Assembly (NCBI GenBank): GCA_022575985.1
Contig: JAKSXM010000238.1
Coordinates: forward strand, 14,092,001 to 14,156,000
Reading direction: 5' to 3'
From: Anagrus nilaparvatae
Taxonomy: Eukaryota > Arthropoda > Insecta > Hymenoptera > Mymaridae
Length of the DNA stretch: 64,000 nt
The notes under the pieces are model-generated. The model was given only the letters and a program-made list of their open reading frames with translations, made no database searches and was not told the DNA's origin. The position numbers were made by a program, and so were the translations under genes. Shown in pieces: positions 1-11,113 of this stretch; the first letter of the stretch is position 1; every line of letters begins with the position of its first letter.

Positions 1-481
1 ATTTACTTAAAATTAAAATTTTTTAGTTACAAGTATTGGCTATTAATAATCTATTCAGGCCAAATATAATTTTTTTTTTTTTTTGATTGGTATTATGCAA
101 TTTGTCATCTGGATGAAAATAAGTAACGTACTAAGCATTTACCAGAAAATTTCAAGCAAACCAACTGTGGATGTTTTGAGATTAAGCGTGTTTTTCTAAA
201 ATTGCATAATTTTTTTTCAGAATCATAAAAAAATTACTTTATGCTATTTTTTTTTAATAAGTTAATTAAAATACCAAGAAAAATAAAGAACTATAAATTT
301 AAAAAACTTTCAATTTTCATGTCTATTTTATCTTAATTTATTAAAATTGATCAAAATTTTTAGCTAAATTTTTTTTTTAATTTTCATTTTATAATTTACA
401 AAATTTTCCAATAATAGAAGTTGAAAAAGGCCTAGAGTAAAAAGGTAATAATTATTCGGTTTCTTGCTTTCTTTTTCAAGT

Positions 482-2159
482 TTACGCTGTTCTTCTGAGA
501 AAAGTAAAGTACGAACAAGAAGTTTTAATAACCTGAAAAAAATAATTCTTTATAAAATAATTGCTTTAAATAAAAATCTTATTTTTAACATACTTTTGTA
601 TAAGTAACCATGTCCACTGGTATAAAGAAAGCCTTAATGCTTGGTGGCTGCGAACATCTCACTAACATCATTTGTATTAATTTCTGAGTTTTAACAGAAG
701 CGTCTTCCCAATTTGAATCGTATCTAAAATAAAAAAAATAGGATTCAATGTGTAAAAAGAAATTTTCACCACATAAAAATTCGATTTACATGCTATTGTA
801 CAGTTTATCATTGGCATTATCGATACTTTGAGAGTGTCCATAAAGTAAAAACATCATAATTGCAACACCAATAAAAAATAGCGTGCATTTGATTGCCGTT
901 TTAGCATCATCTTGAAGAATGACCTGAATTTTTTTTCGTATTAATAATCAGATATTTCAATAATATTTAGAAATAAATTATTTTTTTCAACTTACTGCTA
1001 CTCCGCACAAACTTATCAATAGAAGAGATAAAAGCATCATAATACCCAATAATTTGTTGTGACATTTCTTGAATTTATCAAGAAAACTAAAAAAATAATT
1101 CTGTGTATTGATTTGGCAAAATATTTAAAAATGTTTATTCTTACTGAATAATTTCTTGGTGAAAAGCTATGCAATCGATTATTTTTCGATATTTTACATC
1201 TTCTCCGTTTGAATTTCCCAAAGCCATTTTTATACGATATCTGAACGAAACATCAATTAAATAATGAGTAAATATAGAAATCAAAATCCTAATACCTTTT
1301 GATTAATTACCTGAGTATATTAAATAGCCCTATGGTATGTTGAGCTATACTAGCAAAAAAGCAAGAAGTTGCGAGTCCGATTAAAATAGCCAACATAACA
1401 CAAATTATTGTAAAAGCGTATATTTTATAGAAATGTTCCTGTTCATCGACAATAAATTCCATCAAAATGAGGTGCCCTTTAACCCTTGGTTCATTCAGAG
1501 GCCTGATAATGTCCATTATTGGCGCTATCAACGGAGTTAATGATGCTAAGCCTCCAAATGTTACGAACAGAGCTACAAAAATAATACATGCTTTAAAAAA
1601 ATTTTAAATAAATATTATCAAGTTACCTATGTAAAAGAAACTCGTCTTTTTCCCTGTATCAGCTGCTTTTATTAAAATTTGTAATTCGATTCTTTCCACT
1701 ATAATTTTCCAATGATCGCTAATATCATCAAGAATTGATTTTATCTATAAAAATGCAAAATATTTCATATAGTTATTTAGTTTTATATACACTGTTTTCC
1801 AATTTTTTGTAAACCTGCTTTTCGTTGATCCAAAAATGATTCCACATAATAACTATTATTAAGAGTAAGAAAATTTCAGATAAAGCTTCAAGAACAAGGT
1901 TTGATTTATTTTTGTTTTCATACAATTTAGTTAGCTGTTTTGTAGAAAAAGATAAAATAGCTAATATATTCTACCAAAAATTTAATAAATATAAATTTTC
2001 TTCAATTACCATAAGGATTTCTATCAAACGAGCAGTTGCAAATATGATGCATTTTATAATTTTAGGTGCGATGTCATTATCGTAAGGCCAAATTCCAGCA
2101 ATTTTTAATAAAATTTTTACTTCTTTAAAATATTTTTTAAAATAATAAGACTGCGCCAT
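482..2159 (-). CDS. Odorant receptor 1 (nine exons, 383 aa)
   Basis: Insect seven-transmembrane odorant receptor, expected to form a ligand-gated channel with Orco in sensory neuron dendrites. Exons in coding order: 2010-2159, 1815-1934, 1627-1744, 1311-1572, 1145-1240, 996-1086, 790-923, 594-723, 482-532. They sum to 1152 nt with consistent phase, and every junction is GT-AG. The N-terminus carries YFKKYFKE and GIWPYD. Exon 4 carries NEPRVKGH and VDEQEHFYKIY. Exon 7 carries AIKCTLFF. The last exon gives TSCSYFTFLRRTA and then TAA, a typical OR C-terminus. The start is the ATG shared by the paralogues, just downstream of a conserved promoter module. Introns are only 54-75 bp. A plus-strand TTTATT at 337-342 (AATAAA on the coding strand) is a possible polyadenylation signal. 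No frame break was seen. Closest relatives in the window are genes 5 and 6. The ligand is unknown. Confidence 0.93.
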
Positions 2160-2255
2160 AATTTTATTACATATTTCAAGTCTTAATTCGGAAAGACTAA
2201 TAAAAACTGCGCTGAATAATTATTAATAAAACGATTTATTGCATTTATTGATTTT
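2160..2255 (-). promoter_or_regulatory. Proximal promoter module of OR gene 1
   Basis: Plus-strand ACGATTTATTG followed by CATTTATTGATTTT (2231-2255) recurs 65-110 bp upstream of the ATG of all six OR genes. Read on the coding strand it gives AATAAATCG about 25-30 nt before GCGCAGT (2206-2214), a TATA-like plus initiator-like arrangement. The 5' UTR would be about 50 nt. The function is inferred from conservation and spacing. Confidence 0.6.
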
Positions 2256-2719
2256 AGCCTAAAACGCATTGTCTATTTTTACTTATATTACACGTATTTT
2301 ATTAATTATATTTGTAATAATAAGTCTTAAATAAGGCGAAATTAAAGAAATTTCAATAAATATTTCCTTGTAATAAAATTTTATGGATATAAGGGGGTAA
2401 GAGGGGTATAAGTGTATATTATGTGCCTTATTTCAGCTGCAATAATTGTATTGCAATGCTTGACTCTTTGCTGTTTTAGCTCAACATTTTTTTAGACGTC
2501 GATTAAAAGTTTTAATAACTAATATTTCAAATTTCCCCTTCATGCTAATTCAGCATATAGTATAGCAAATAAAAAGTTAGCAAGGTTAACATGAATATTA
2601 TTTATTAGCCAAAAAAATGTGGAGAAAATTTTATTGACAATTGATTATTGTTTATTATTCTAAATAATTTCCTTTGAAATCCTATTTTAGAATTTATGTC
2701 TTATTGTAAGAAAAATTTT

Positions 2720-2926
2720 ATATCAGGCCAAATTTCATACAATTTCAATAAAATTTTTTGCCCTTAAAAATATTTTTAAAATAATATGAATGTACTATCA
2801 TAAAATTACTCGTAGAATTATTACATGTTTTACCTTTCCAAAATAAAAATAAAAACTATAGGAATTAGCATTAATAGGTAGTACACGTGTACGATTTACT
2901 GCAACTTATGGATTTTTTAATGTGTA
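2720..2926 (-). pseudogene. Relic OR first exon with upstream promoter-like module
   Basis: Read on the minus strand, 2806 down to about 2720 gives a decayed exon 1: a start region, HSYYFKNIFK, then stops and a frameshift around the WPY motif. Just upstream at 2881-2892 is the 12-bp palindrome GTACACGTGTAC, followed by CGATTTACTGCAACTTATGG, a variant of the proximal promoter module of the intact genes. This looks like the 5' end of a lost OR copy. Equivalent blocks lie near 22.4-22.6 kb and 25.57-25.78 kb. Confidence 0.55.
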
Positions 2927-3059
2927 TGGCAAATTTTATTATGTAATATTTATTAATTCATACGTCAAAATTTTTTCCTAAATATTATTCATAACAATTA
3001 ATTTTTTAATTTTAATTGTTTTAAAAATAAAATTTTTATTCTTTATTTTTTTTTTTTTA

Positions 3060-3345
3060 ATACGATATCTAAAATTTTTTTGGATAGATATTCCTCAAGT
3101 GTATGTGAAACTAATTCTGGCGTCTTCAAATCGGTTCCAAAATATTTTTCCCTCAAAATATACTATATTGAAAATAAGTTATCAGCCCAATTTTCAGCCT
3201 CCTAGGTCTTGTCCTTTATTTTTTATAGCCATTTTATTTTTTCATGTATTTTGATATTTTGAAGTTTTAAGAGCGCAATAATTATTATAAATTCTCCCAA
3301 ACGCTTATTTTATTGTAAAAAAAATTTTTCTTCAGATATCCGGAT
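3060..3345. repeat. Duplicated OR flank (matches 25840-26115)
   Basis: The stretch from TACGATATCTAAAATTTTTT onward matches 25840-26115 closely, including CCTAGGTCTTGTCC. Together with the similarity of 2160-2960 to 25031-25800, this shows that gene 1 and gene 5 were duplicated as a block with more than 1 kb of upstream DNA. The block ends near the old Penelope fragments in both places. Confidence 0.6.
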
Positions 3346-3734
3346 TGCTATTTGATGCTGTAGTCAAATTTTTTTTTGAGTTGCGTAGAATACGTTTCAT
3401 CTTAGCATTCCTATCTAGCCAGCAGATAAAACCAATTCTATTCCTGTAGTAATCAAAAATTTTGTCGTTTTGTATATTTTTTGGGGTAAAATTATTGTTT
3501 TCTTTTTTTGCTTTCTTAAAAAACTAGATCAAAAAATCTGGTTTTAAAAGTTTCATTTTTTACAAATTTTAATTTCCCGTTCAAAAGTCACGTGACCAAT
3601 TAAAAATTGGCCATAAATTTTTTACAATATGTACTTATTTATATTACTTACATATTCACCGTAAGAGATAATAAAATCTTCAAAAAAAAATTTAAAAACA
3701 AATGTCGATAATATTTGGCAAAAACAAAACATCA

Positions 3735-3880
3735 TTTATACTAACTTTTGTATTTTAACAGAAATGTCTTTCCAATTTGAATCGAATCTGTAAAATAAAA
3801 AAAAATAAATTAATGTGGATAAAAAAAAATTTCTTAAATCTTAAAAAAGGGATTTACACGCTATAGTATAGTTTTACTAA
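3735..3880 (-). pseudogene. Relic of OR exon 8 and the exon 7 end
   Basis: The minus strand reads AGATTCGATTCAAATTGG at the 5' end of an exon 8-like segment (RFDSNWKD...), preceded by an intron-like stretch and a TGTAAATC donor-like sequence as in intact genes. The segment is truncated after about 60 nt of exon 8 similarity. No other exons remain in order. It is a dead fragment of an OR gene. Confidence 0.55.
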
Positions 3881-3965
3881 GTTCAATCCATTGTAACTAA
3901 ATTTTCTTTATGAAATAAATTATTTCTTTATTTATTCTTTATAAATTAAAGAGTTATAATTTTTA

Positions 3966-4400
3966 ATTAAATGTAACTCCAAAAAATTGATTTCATTATC
4001 ATTTTCAACTTCATGGGTAAATTTTAATTACTCCTCTGGTAACTGTTAAAAATGTTTATAGTCTTATCTATTTGATCTTTTGGTATGCATGTAAGAATGT
4101 CATCGACATATCTTACAAAAAATAAAGGTTCATAGCTTAATTTTTTAATGCAGATTTCTTCCAAGTCAGGCATAACAATGTCAGCCAAAATGGGACTGAT
4201 TGGAGAGCCCATCGGAGTTCCACATATTTGCTTATAGTACTTACCATTAAACATAAAATTCGTGTTATCAAATTTCAACTTCTTCAATAAATTCTCTTAA
4301 TAGGATTTTATTATTTATTTTTTTAAACATATGATAACGTTTACGAATACTTTTTTTAATTAACTCCAATGGGACATTAGAATATAAGGCTAGTCAAGTC
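3966..4400 (-). pseudogene. Broken Penelope-like reverse transcriptase fragment
   Basis: Minus-strand reading gives, in order, SNVPLELIKKSIRKRYH (after the motif A region), FNGKYYKQICGTPMGSPISP (motif B), RYVDDIL (motif C with the catalytic YVDD) and HEVENDNEINFLELHLIK. These are Penelope-like element (PLE) reverse transcriptase motifs. There are frameshifts near 4390 and 4025, and no complete ORF remains. The copy clearly differs from the intact PLE at 31-37 kb, so it represents an older, different PLE family. Confidence 0.8.
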
Positions 4401-4406
4401 TGTGCT

Positions 4407-4760
4407 ATGAAGATTTGTATTCCTCTTAACAAAGAACTTTTTTATAGTATAAAAAGATGCCTGAAACCTTATAACCTAGGCTTAATTCCTAAACCTGGTT
4501 ATATGTTAAATGATATTATAAGAAAAGGCAAAGACAAATTACATTCTTTAAGAAAAACTAATATATTTTATAAAATAAATTGTAGTGTAACAATATTTTA
4601 CAGACAAATATTTAATTTAAATATGCAGTAATAACTAAATTTAAGGTAAAAATTATTTGCACAGTACATAATATTATTGTAAGCAAAATGTATTTAGTTC
4701 ATGTATTTATTCACAGATACTTTGATAAGGATCCGAAAGGATTAAAACGTTAATAATTTC
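4407..4760 (+). pseudogene. 5'-truncated Penelope-like fragment with 3' tail
   Basis: The plus strand begins with LGLIPKPGY and continues IIRKGKD and KTNIFYKINC, the linker that precedes the GIY-YIG domain in PLEs. The GIY-YIG core itself is missing. The following 3' tail (4600-4760) recurs at 16880-17060. It ends in a stem GGATCC-GAAA-GGATT next to TTGATAA and AAAACGT, which resembles a decayed hammerhead ribozyme core. The fragment lies between two minus-strand PLE pieces, so the locus was rearranged or hit twice. Confidence 0.65.
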
Positions 4761-4946
4761 ATTAAATTTTTACTAGCTGAAAAAAATCATTTTTTAATTT
4801 ACTCACTAAATAATATTTTATTTCCAAAGTATAATAAATTTTTATTTTTTTGGTTCCTCAATAAGGGGAATGGGCCTTTTAATTGTGATGGGTCAAATTT
4901 TGATTTTTGATTTTTAATATACGTATCAAATGTATTTGAATATTTA

Positions 4947-5343
4947 TTAACGTGGGACTATGACATTTTTGTATATAGAATTAAACGACCCGGCATTCTC
5001 ATTTTCATTTATCGTATTATTAAATTTATTGATATACACCGTTTCCGAAAATTTTCTTGTTCTAAAATCTGGTTCCGTGTCTAATATCACGATATTGTTA
5101 AAATCCATATTATGCAACAGTTTGCAATGATTAGGTATTGGTTTATCTAACTTTTTCTTGATGTCTTTCAAATGGCCCTCCATCCGTTTAAAAATTCTAC
5201 GTTTAGTTTTACCAATATATGACACTTCACAATCCGCACAGTCTATTTTATAGACTACGTTGGTGCGATTAGAATTTTTTATATCGTCCTTTCCCTTTTT
5301 AATTATACACGAAAGATTATTATTATTGGAATTAAGACCTAAT
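4947..5343 (-). pseudogene. Penelope-like GIY-YIG endonuclease fragment
   Basis: Minus-strand reading starts near 5343 and runs LSCIIKKGKDD, TNVVYKIDCADCEV, SYIGKTKRRIFKRMEGHLKD and on to a TAA at 4947-4949. This is the C-terminal GIY-YIG endonuclease of a PLE, with the CxxC element before YIGKT. It lies 5' of the reverse transcriptase fragment on the same strand, which is the reverse of the normal order. The two pieces therefore come from a tandem or scrambled insertion. Confidence 0.8.
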
Positions 5344-5633
5344 TTTTTTTTTCAAAAATTTTTTCATCAAAAAATCTCAAACTACTTTTTTTTTTTTTTA
5401 ATTTAAATGTAATACCTCATTTATTTCCATGAAAGCACTTATATTTGAAAATACGATTTTTACTCGATATCTCGAATATGATATATAATTTTTTGAAAAT
5501 TTTTTTCCAAAAATTTTTGTCATAAAAAAATACAAAAAACACCAAATTTTTTTTTCTTTTTGGATGTAGTACCTAATGTATTTCTATGAGAGTACTAGTT
5601 TTAGAAAGTTCGTTTATAGTAATTTTTTGGATC

Positions 5634-5666
<33 letters not shown>

Positions 5667-5902
5667 TTCTGAAAATTAATAAAACAAAAAAATTAAAAAA
5701 ACTGTAATATTTTTTTTTTGGTGATGAAAGTACTAATATTTGAAAATATTTTAACTGGTGATATTTAACAACTATTATGGAATTAAGAGAGAAATGTATG
5801 TAACTTCCAACTTTGGAGGTTTCGAAAATCTTGGGTATATAATCTTAATAATTTTTTTAGTTTTTACATTGGAGCTTTGCTTCAATTACTGTCAGTTATA
5901 TA
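5344..5902. other. AT-rich spacer, no gene seen
   Basis: Long A and T runs, including about 25 T near 5643, and imperfect repeats of an ATTTTT-rich unit with recurring 'cgatatct' words. No open reading frame or known repeat end was recognised. Confidence 0.6.
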
Positions 5903-6310
5903 CACTGTAAAAAGTAACTTTCTTAGATTTTCAAAAAAAATAGAATTTTTACGAAAAATTAGTGAATTTTTAAAAAATTTTGTAAATATTCGATAAAAAT
6001 CGTAAATTTAATTTTAAAATTGTAAATTATCAATTAGCGCAATATATAAATAAATTATTGTCTACTTTATTGCCCTCTGTGTCAAAATGTTCCTCAACAC
6101 TCGCATATTTCAAAATTATGGACGAAAAAGCCAACATCAGTAGTTATGTAAATTATCAATTTTTCTTGTGAATTGACAAAAAAAAATCGAGAAAACTCGA
6201 TTTTTTTGTCAATGTACTAAAAGCATATATACAATTTTTTCGAAATTTTACTAATTTTTCGAAAATGTTCTAATTTTTTTGTTAATATAAGAAAGTTACT
6301 TTTTACAGTG
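5903..6310. mobile_element. MITE, CACTGTAAAAAGTAAC foldback family, copy 1
   Basis: Begins CACTGTAAAAAGTAACTTTC and ends with the inverted form GAAAGTTACTTTTTACAGTG. The interior is rich in short inverted words (CGAAAA, TTTTCG, GTAAATT). It contains no ORF, so it is a non-autonomous DNA element. Further copies are at 14604-15031 and 39968-42069. Copy 2 is flanked by TA on both sides, which suggests a Tc1/mariner-type TA target. Confidence 0.75.
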
Positions 6311-6539
6311 TGTATAAAAAATTTATTTCGTATCATTACAATTTTTTTTAATTAATAAAAAATAATAAGCTTTTTTAAGTTCACGAAACAGGCCTAAAAT
6401 CGCTTGTTTTTGGATTTTCAATCCTTAATTCATATTTTCTGAAGGGTTATAGATTAAAATTAACCATAAAATTGATTCTGATAAGTTTTTAGTTCTAAGA
6501 CGATTTAAGTAAATTCAAATTTCTATGAAATGGTACGTT

Positions 6540-7076
6540 TTATCTGCTGTGGTGCACAGTGTGGAAAAATGGACAAAAATCGCTCTTGGACTGAGTTTTT
6601 GAGCTATCAACTAGAAACCTGTTTTGAACGGCTTTAAAATAAGTCGGATTTCGTGCATCACTGCGGATTTTTCAAATCTTTTATTTTTAATTAGCCTATT
6701 TACACTACCTCAACCTATTCATTTATCGAAATTTTCACTTCCTACATTTCTTGCACACTAAACCAAACGGGAATTTTTTTTGGATGTTAATCCTGCGTTA
6801 TATACATAAAAATTAAAAAACATTTTTAAGTCAAAAAATATTAAATCATAATTTTTGCATATTTTATAATCTCATATTATACTCTTACTCTTTTATAATC
6901 TGCATTATTAGTAAATAGGCTAATTAAAAATAAAAAAATATGAAAAATCCGCAGTGAGACACGAAATCCGGCTTATTTTAAAGTCGTTCAAAACAGGTTT
7001 CAAGTCGATAGCTCAAAACCTCAGTCCAAGAGTGATTTTTGTCCATTTTGCCACACTGTGTGGCGTAACAGGGTTA
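6540..7076. mobile_element. Foldback element with CCACACAGTGTGG-type ends
   Basis: The left arm (GTGCACAGTGTGG, then AAAATGGACAAAAATCG, then AAACCTGTTTTGAACG) is matched in inverted order by the right arm, which ends GCCACACTGTGTGGCGTAA. Arms are about 190 bp around an AT-rich centre. No ORF. Probably a MITE. Confidence 0.7.
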
Positions 7077-8338
7077 AAATATAATTTATTTTGATATAGT
7101 GTAGGATGTTAAAATTAGGATAAAAGTAGGATGTTAAAGTGTAGCTTTGTTAAAAGTAAAATTTTGATTTTCCATTTTCTTGCAAAAATTAACCATTTTA
7201 TTTTCCATGAATTTATGTGGTATAACATGATATAAGATACAACATGAAAATGATGCTAAACTTTATTACAGATAAATACCCAGAAAACTGAAGTTTAAAT
7301 TTGAAAATTAAAATGAAAAAGAAAACCAAAAAAATTATTTTTTGGTCCTTAATTTAACAGAAAAGAAATTAAATACTTAAAACCAATGAAAAAATATAGC
7401 TAACATGTGTACGTAGAACATATTAAATTTTAATGACACTCGTTCAAACCGTTTTAGAGATTGCTATTTTAGTATGGTCTAAAAATTACTAACTGATTAA
7501 AAAGAAAAAATCTTTTACATAACTTTATAATAACTAATATTTTATTGATCGACGAAACGTCGCAAATAGATAAATAAATTTGATGAAAAAAGATGAACCC
7601 AATTACAAATTTTATATTCGTACGACTTAGACGATGAATTTCAAAAAAAAAAATTTCTAAAAACTTAAAAGTGAAAAGAAGTCTAATAATTTAGGCAAAA
7701 ATTTTATTAAAAATAACCAATCATTTCATATTCATAATGATTTGAAAAGGCGAGGGTTAAATGAGAGATCGTGCCTCAAATAAAAAAGTCTTAGCTTTTT
7801 TATAATTCAGTGCAATTTTTTTATTATTTATTATAAGTGACTTTCATTACATTAAATTACACAAATATATTTTTTCATATATTTTGCATCTTTAATAATT
7901 TTTCTATCAAAAACTAACAGTCAGAATTAATAAAACTTTTGAGTTAAAAGTGTCGTGCCATATTAATTGCTGAAAAGGCCGAAAATATTTTTTTGTCCTC
8001 CCGGGCGTAAAACTCGTGCGTAAAGAATTTTCTGAACTCGTTCTACGCCTAGGGGGGCAAAAAATAGTGTAAGCACCATGGGCGAAATACTTTAGACACG
8101 AGCGTGAACACAAATCACTCGTGCCCGGCTTCGCCGAGCACTCGCGTTAGTGCTCACGCTAGTGCCGAAACTTTTACGCCCTTGATACTTAATATACTAT
8201 TATTAATTTAATCATAAAGGAATTGACCTCCAGGTCTAACATTTTGCACTTTGCATAGTTCTTTTTAATTATATTTTCTTATTATATGCAAAATTTTATT
8301 AAAAACCAACAGTGAAATCTTTCATCTGTATAACAAAC
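7077..8338. other. Spacer between OR genes 1 and 2 with one less AT-rich island
   Basis: No coding sequence was supported. About 7945-8180 stands out for C+G content, with CCTCCCGGGCG, CGAGCGTGAACAC and CCCGGCTTCGCCGAGC. It contains repeated 'actcgtgc' and 'agtgctcacgc' words but no ORF consistent with a protein. It may be a fragment of an unrecognised repeat. Confidence 0.5.
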
Positions 8339-11004
8339 TTAAGTTGTTTTTCGAAGAAACGTAAAATATGTCCAAGAAGTACTCATGACCTAAAAAATTT
8401 TATTACTTATTTAGTTTTAAAATAATTCAAATGCATTAAGTAAGGCTGTACCTGATTATAAGTAGCCATATTGACTGGTATAAAGAAAGCGTTAATGCTA
8501 AGTGTACGGGAACATCTCATTAGCATCATTTTTATCACTTTTCTTGTCTCAACAGAAGCGTCTTCCCAATTGGAATCGTATCTTAAATAATAAAAATATT
8601 ATTTTGCAATATAAAAAAATTTTTTTATTGTAAGAATCAGACTTACACAGTGTTAAAAAGTTTTTCATTGGCATCGGTAATGCTTTGAGCGTGTCTATAG
8701 AGTAAAAACATCATAACTGCAACAGTTAGAAGAAATAACGTGCATTTGATTGCCGTTTTAATATCATCATTAGCAACCACCTAAAATTTTTTCCTTTACT
8801 AATTATTATTTTTAAAATTAATTTCTATTAACTTACAGCAACACCGCATAAACTTATTAAAATAAGTGATAAAAACATTAGCAAGCCTAAGAATTTTTTG
8901 TGGAATTTTTTGAATTCATCAACAAAACTAAAAAAAAAATCAAGTACATTATTTAAACATTTAAAGAGCTTTGTACTTATGCTTACTTTAGGATATCTTG
9001 ATGCAAAACAATACAATCAATTAATTTTTTATATTTCATTTCTTCTGTATTTAAATTTTCTAAAGCCACTTGGATGCGGAATCTAAGGAAAAAGTTCTGA
9101 TTAGGTTTTAAAAGACTTCAAAAAATATGGATAATTTACCTAAGAAGATTAATCAATCCAACACATTGCTCGGCAAAATTTGCAAAGAAACAAGCTATTG
9201 CAAGTCCAATTATGACATCTAAAACAACACAGAAAACGAGATGAAAATATATTTTATAGAAATGTTCCTGTTCATCGACAAAATGCTCCATCATAAATAG
9301 GTGTTCTTTAATCCTTGTTTCATTTAAAGGCGTGATAATGTCCATTATTGGTGTTATCAGAGGAATTAATGCAATTAATGTTGCCATTATTGCACACGCG
9401 ACTGCAAAAATATTAATTCAGAAAGTTTTAATTTTAAATCGACTTTAACAATAATTCACCTATGTAAAAGTAGCACGTCATTTTTCCTGTATCAGCTGCT
9501 TTCATTAAAATTAACAATTCAATTCTGTCTGTAACGTGTTTCCAAAAACTGTCAATATTATTAAGAAAAGATTTTATCTGCAAAAAATCAAGAAATCAAT
9601 AAATAAAATAATTGATTTCTTCGAAACTTACAGTTTTTATTCGATACGTTTTGGAATAGATTCATTGAAAGGGTAAGCAACTACGCAATTTAGGTGCACA
9701 GCAAATAATTTAGGAATTTATTGAACCAATGGAAGAAAAGAACTCTATTTATAACCTCATCTCTGATTTATATGCTTATTGATTATAAAAAAATTATTCA
9801 TAGTATATACCTGTTTTTTAATTTATGAATATTAAAAAATATACCTATACAAGTTGAATTTATTACTCGTTCGATTTTTAATATTAAATAAAAATCTTGA
9901 TTTTTGAGCTATAACAATTTTTTTCATTAATTTTACCATAAATTTTTTGCAATTACATATTTAAGGTCGTTCTTTCCACCTCGGGATGTTTTTTGAGCAA
10001 CATATTTGTAACTGAAATATTTTAGCCATATATATTTATAATAATTTTTTAATGAACGGATCTATGCTTTTCAGTATTTGGTACAAGAGTATAAAAAAAA
10101 AAAAAATTGAAAATGTTTTTAAAAAAAAAGTTAAAAATGATCGAAATTTTATAAACAATTAGCTGTAACTTATTACTGAAGAGGTTTAGTGAAAAATTTC
10201 CCACGATACTTCCCCCTAAAATTGAATGATCTTCAATATGAGCCAAGCAGAATTTTGACCCAAGTTGCCCAGATCTGAAATCACAGGCTTTTATGAACCA
10301 AAAATCGCAAAAATTTAACTGGTCCTATTTGTTTAAACAAATAAACATTTTCAATTTTTTTTTTTTTTATTCTTGTACCAAATACTGAAAAGCATTGATT
10401 CTTTCATTAAAAAATTATTATAAATAAATATATGGCTAAAATATTTCAGTTACAAATATGCTGCGCAAAATGTGGATAGAACGACCTTGAAATTAATTTA
10501 ACTTATATTGCAAAAATAAATGAAAAAATTGTTAGCTCAAAAATGAAGTATTTTTATTTAGTAATAAAAAATATACGTCTCGATATTAGGAAGAATATGG
10601 TAAACATTTTTTGAAATGAAATTTTGGATTATATTAAAATACTTGCTCGTAAAGGTCAATTTTACCTGTGTCTTGTTGATTACACAATGCAAGTATATAA
10701 CTATTATGATTAGGAGTAGACAAATTTCCGACAATTCTTGAATTCGGAGTTTTGATTTGCTTTTATTTTTATACAACTTAACCAACTAAAAAAATATTTA
10801 GAAAATTGAATAATTATTGCTTTTTAATATAGTATTTCTGATTTTTTAAATTACCATAAGAATCTTTACTAAAAATAGATGCATTATCAAAACATATTTC
10901 ACAATTTTCGATTTAATTCCTTTGTCGTAAGGCCAAATTCCCATTAACTTTGATATAATCTTATACTCCTTAAAATATTTTTTAAAATAGTCAGAATGAG
11001 CCAT
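8339..11004 (-). CDS. Odorant receptor 2 (nine exons, 383 aa)
   Basis: Seven-transmembrane insect odorant receptor. Exons in coding order: 10855-11004, 10666-10785, 9460-9577, 9140-9401, 8987-9082, 8837-8927, 8647-8780, 8452-8581, 8339-8389 (1152 nt, all junctions GT-AG). The N-terminus reads MAHSDYFKKYFKEYK with GIWPYDKG. Exon 4 carries NETRIKEHLFMMEHFVDEQ. The last exon ends STSWTYFTFLRKTT and then TAA. It belongs with genes 3 and 4, which share the MMEHFVDEQ signature. Intron 2 (9578-10665) is enlarged to 1088 bp by a foldback insertion; the others are short. No inactivating change was seen. It is the most divergent receptor of the array. The ligand cannot be inferred. Confidence 0.92.
9963..10488. 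mobile_element. Foldback element inside OR2 intron 2
   Basis: The left arm beginning AAGGTCGTTCTTTCCAC is matched by a right arm ending AGAACGACCTT. Within the arms, TGCTTTTCAGTATTTGGTAC (left) mirrors GTACCAAATACTGAAAAGCA (right). Arms are about 150 bp. A partial copy of the middle and right half recurs at about 59310-59665. No ORF. Non-autonomous element. Confidence 0.75.
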
Positions 11005-11113
11005 GATAACTTATTCATGTTCTTATTTTTAAAGACTATACCAAAGACTAAGGCAAATAGTAGTTAATAAAAATAATGTAAAAGTCTACGATTTATTGCA
11101 ATTTATAGATTTT
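11005..11113 (-). promoter_or_regulatory. Proximal promoter module of OR gene 2
   Basis: ACGATTTATTGCAATTTATA on the plus strand (11088-11107), about 84 bp upstream of the ATG, is the gene 2 version of the element found upstream of all six receptors. The initiator-like GCAGT seen in the others is not clear here. Confidence 0.5.

Noticed and set aside
364..532. Alternative longer frame through the last exon of OR gene 1
   Set aside because: It gives LLKLLVRTLLF and would end at 364, but splice phase and all paralogues require the frame ending SYFTFLRRTA at 482.
7907..8113. 68-codon ORF over the less AT-rich island
   Set aside because: Short, no motif, and it stops inside the island. Not enough to call a gene.
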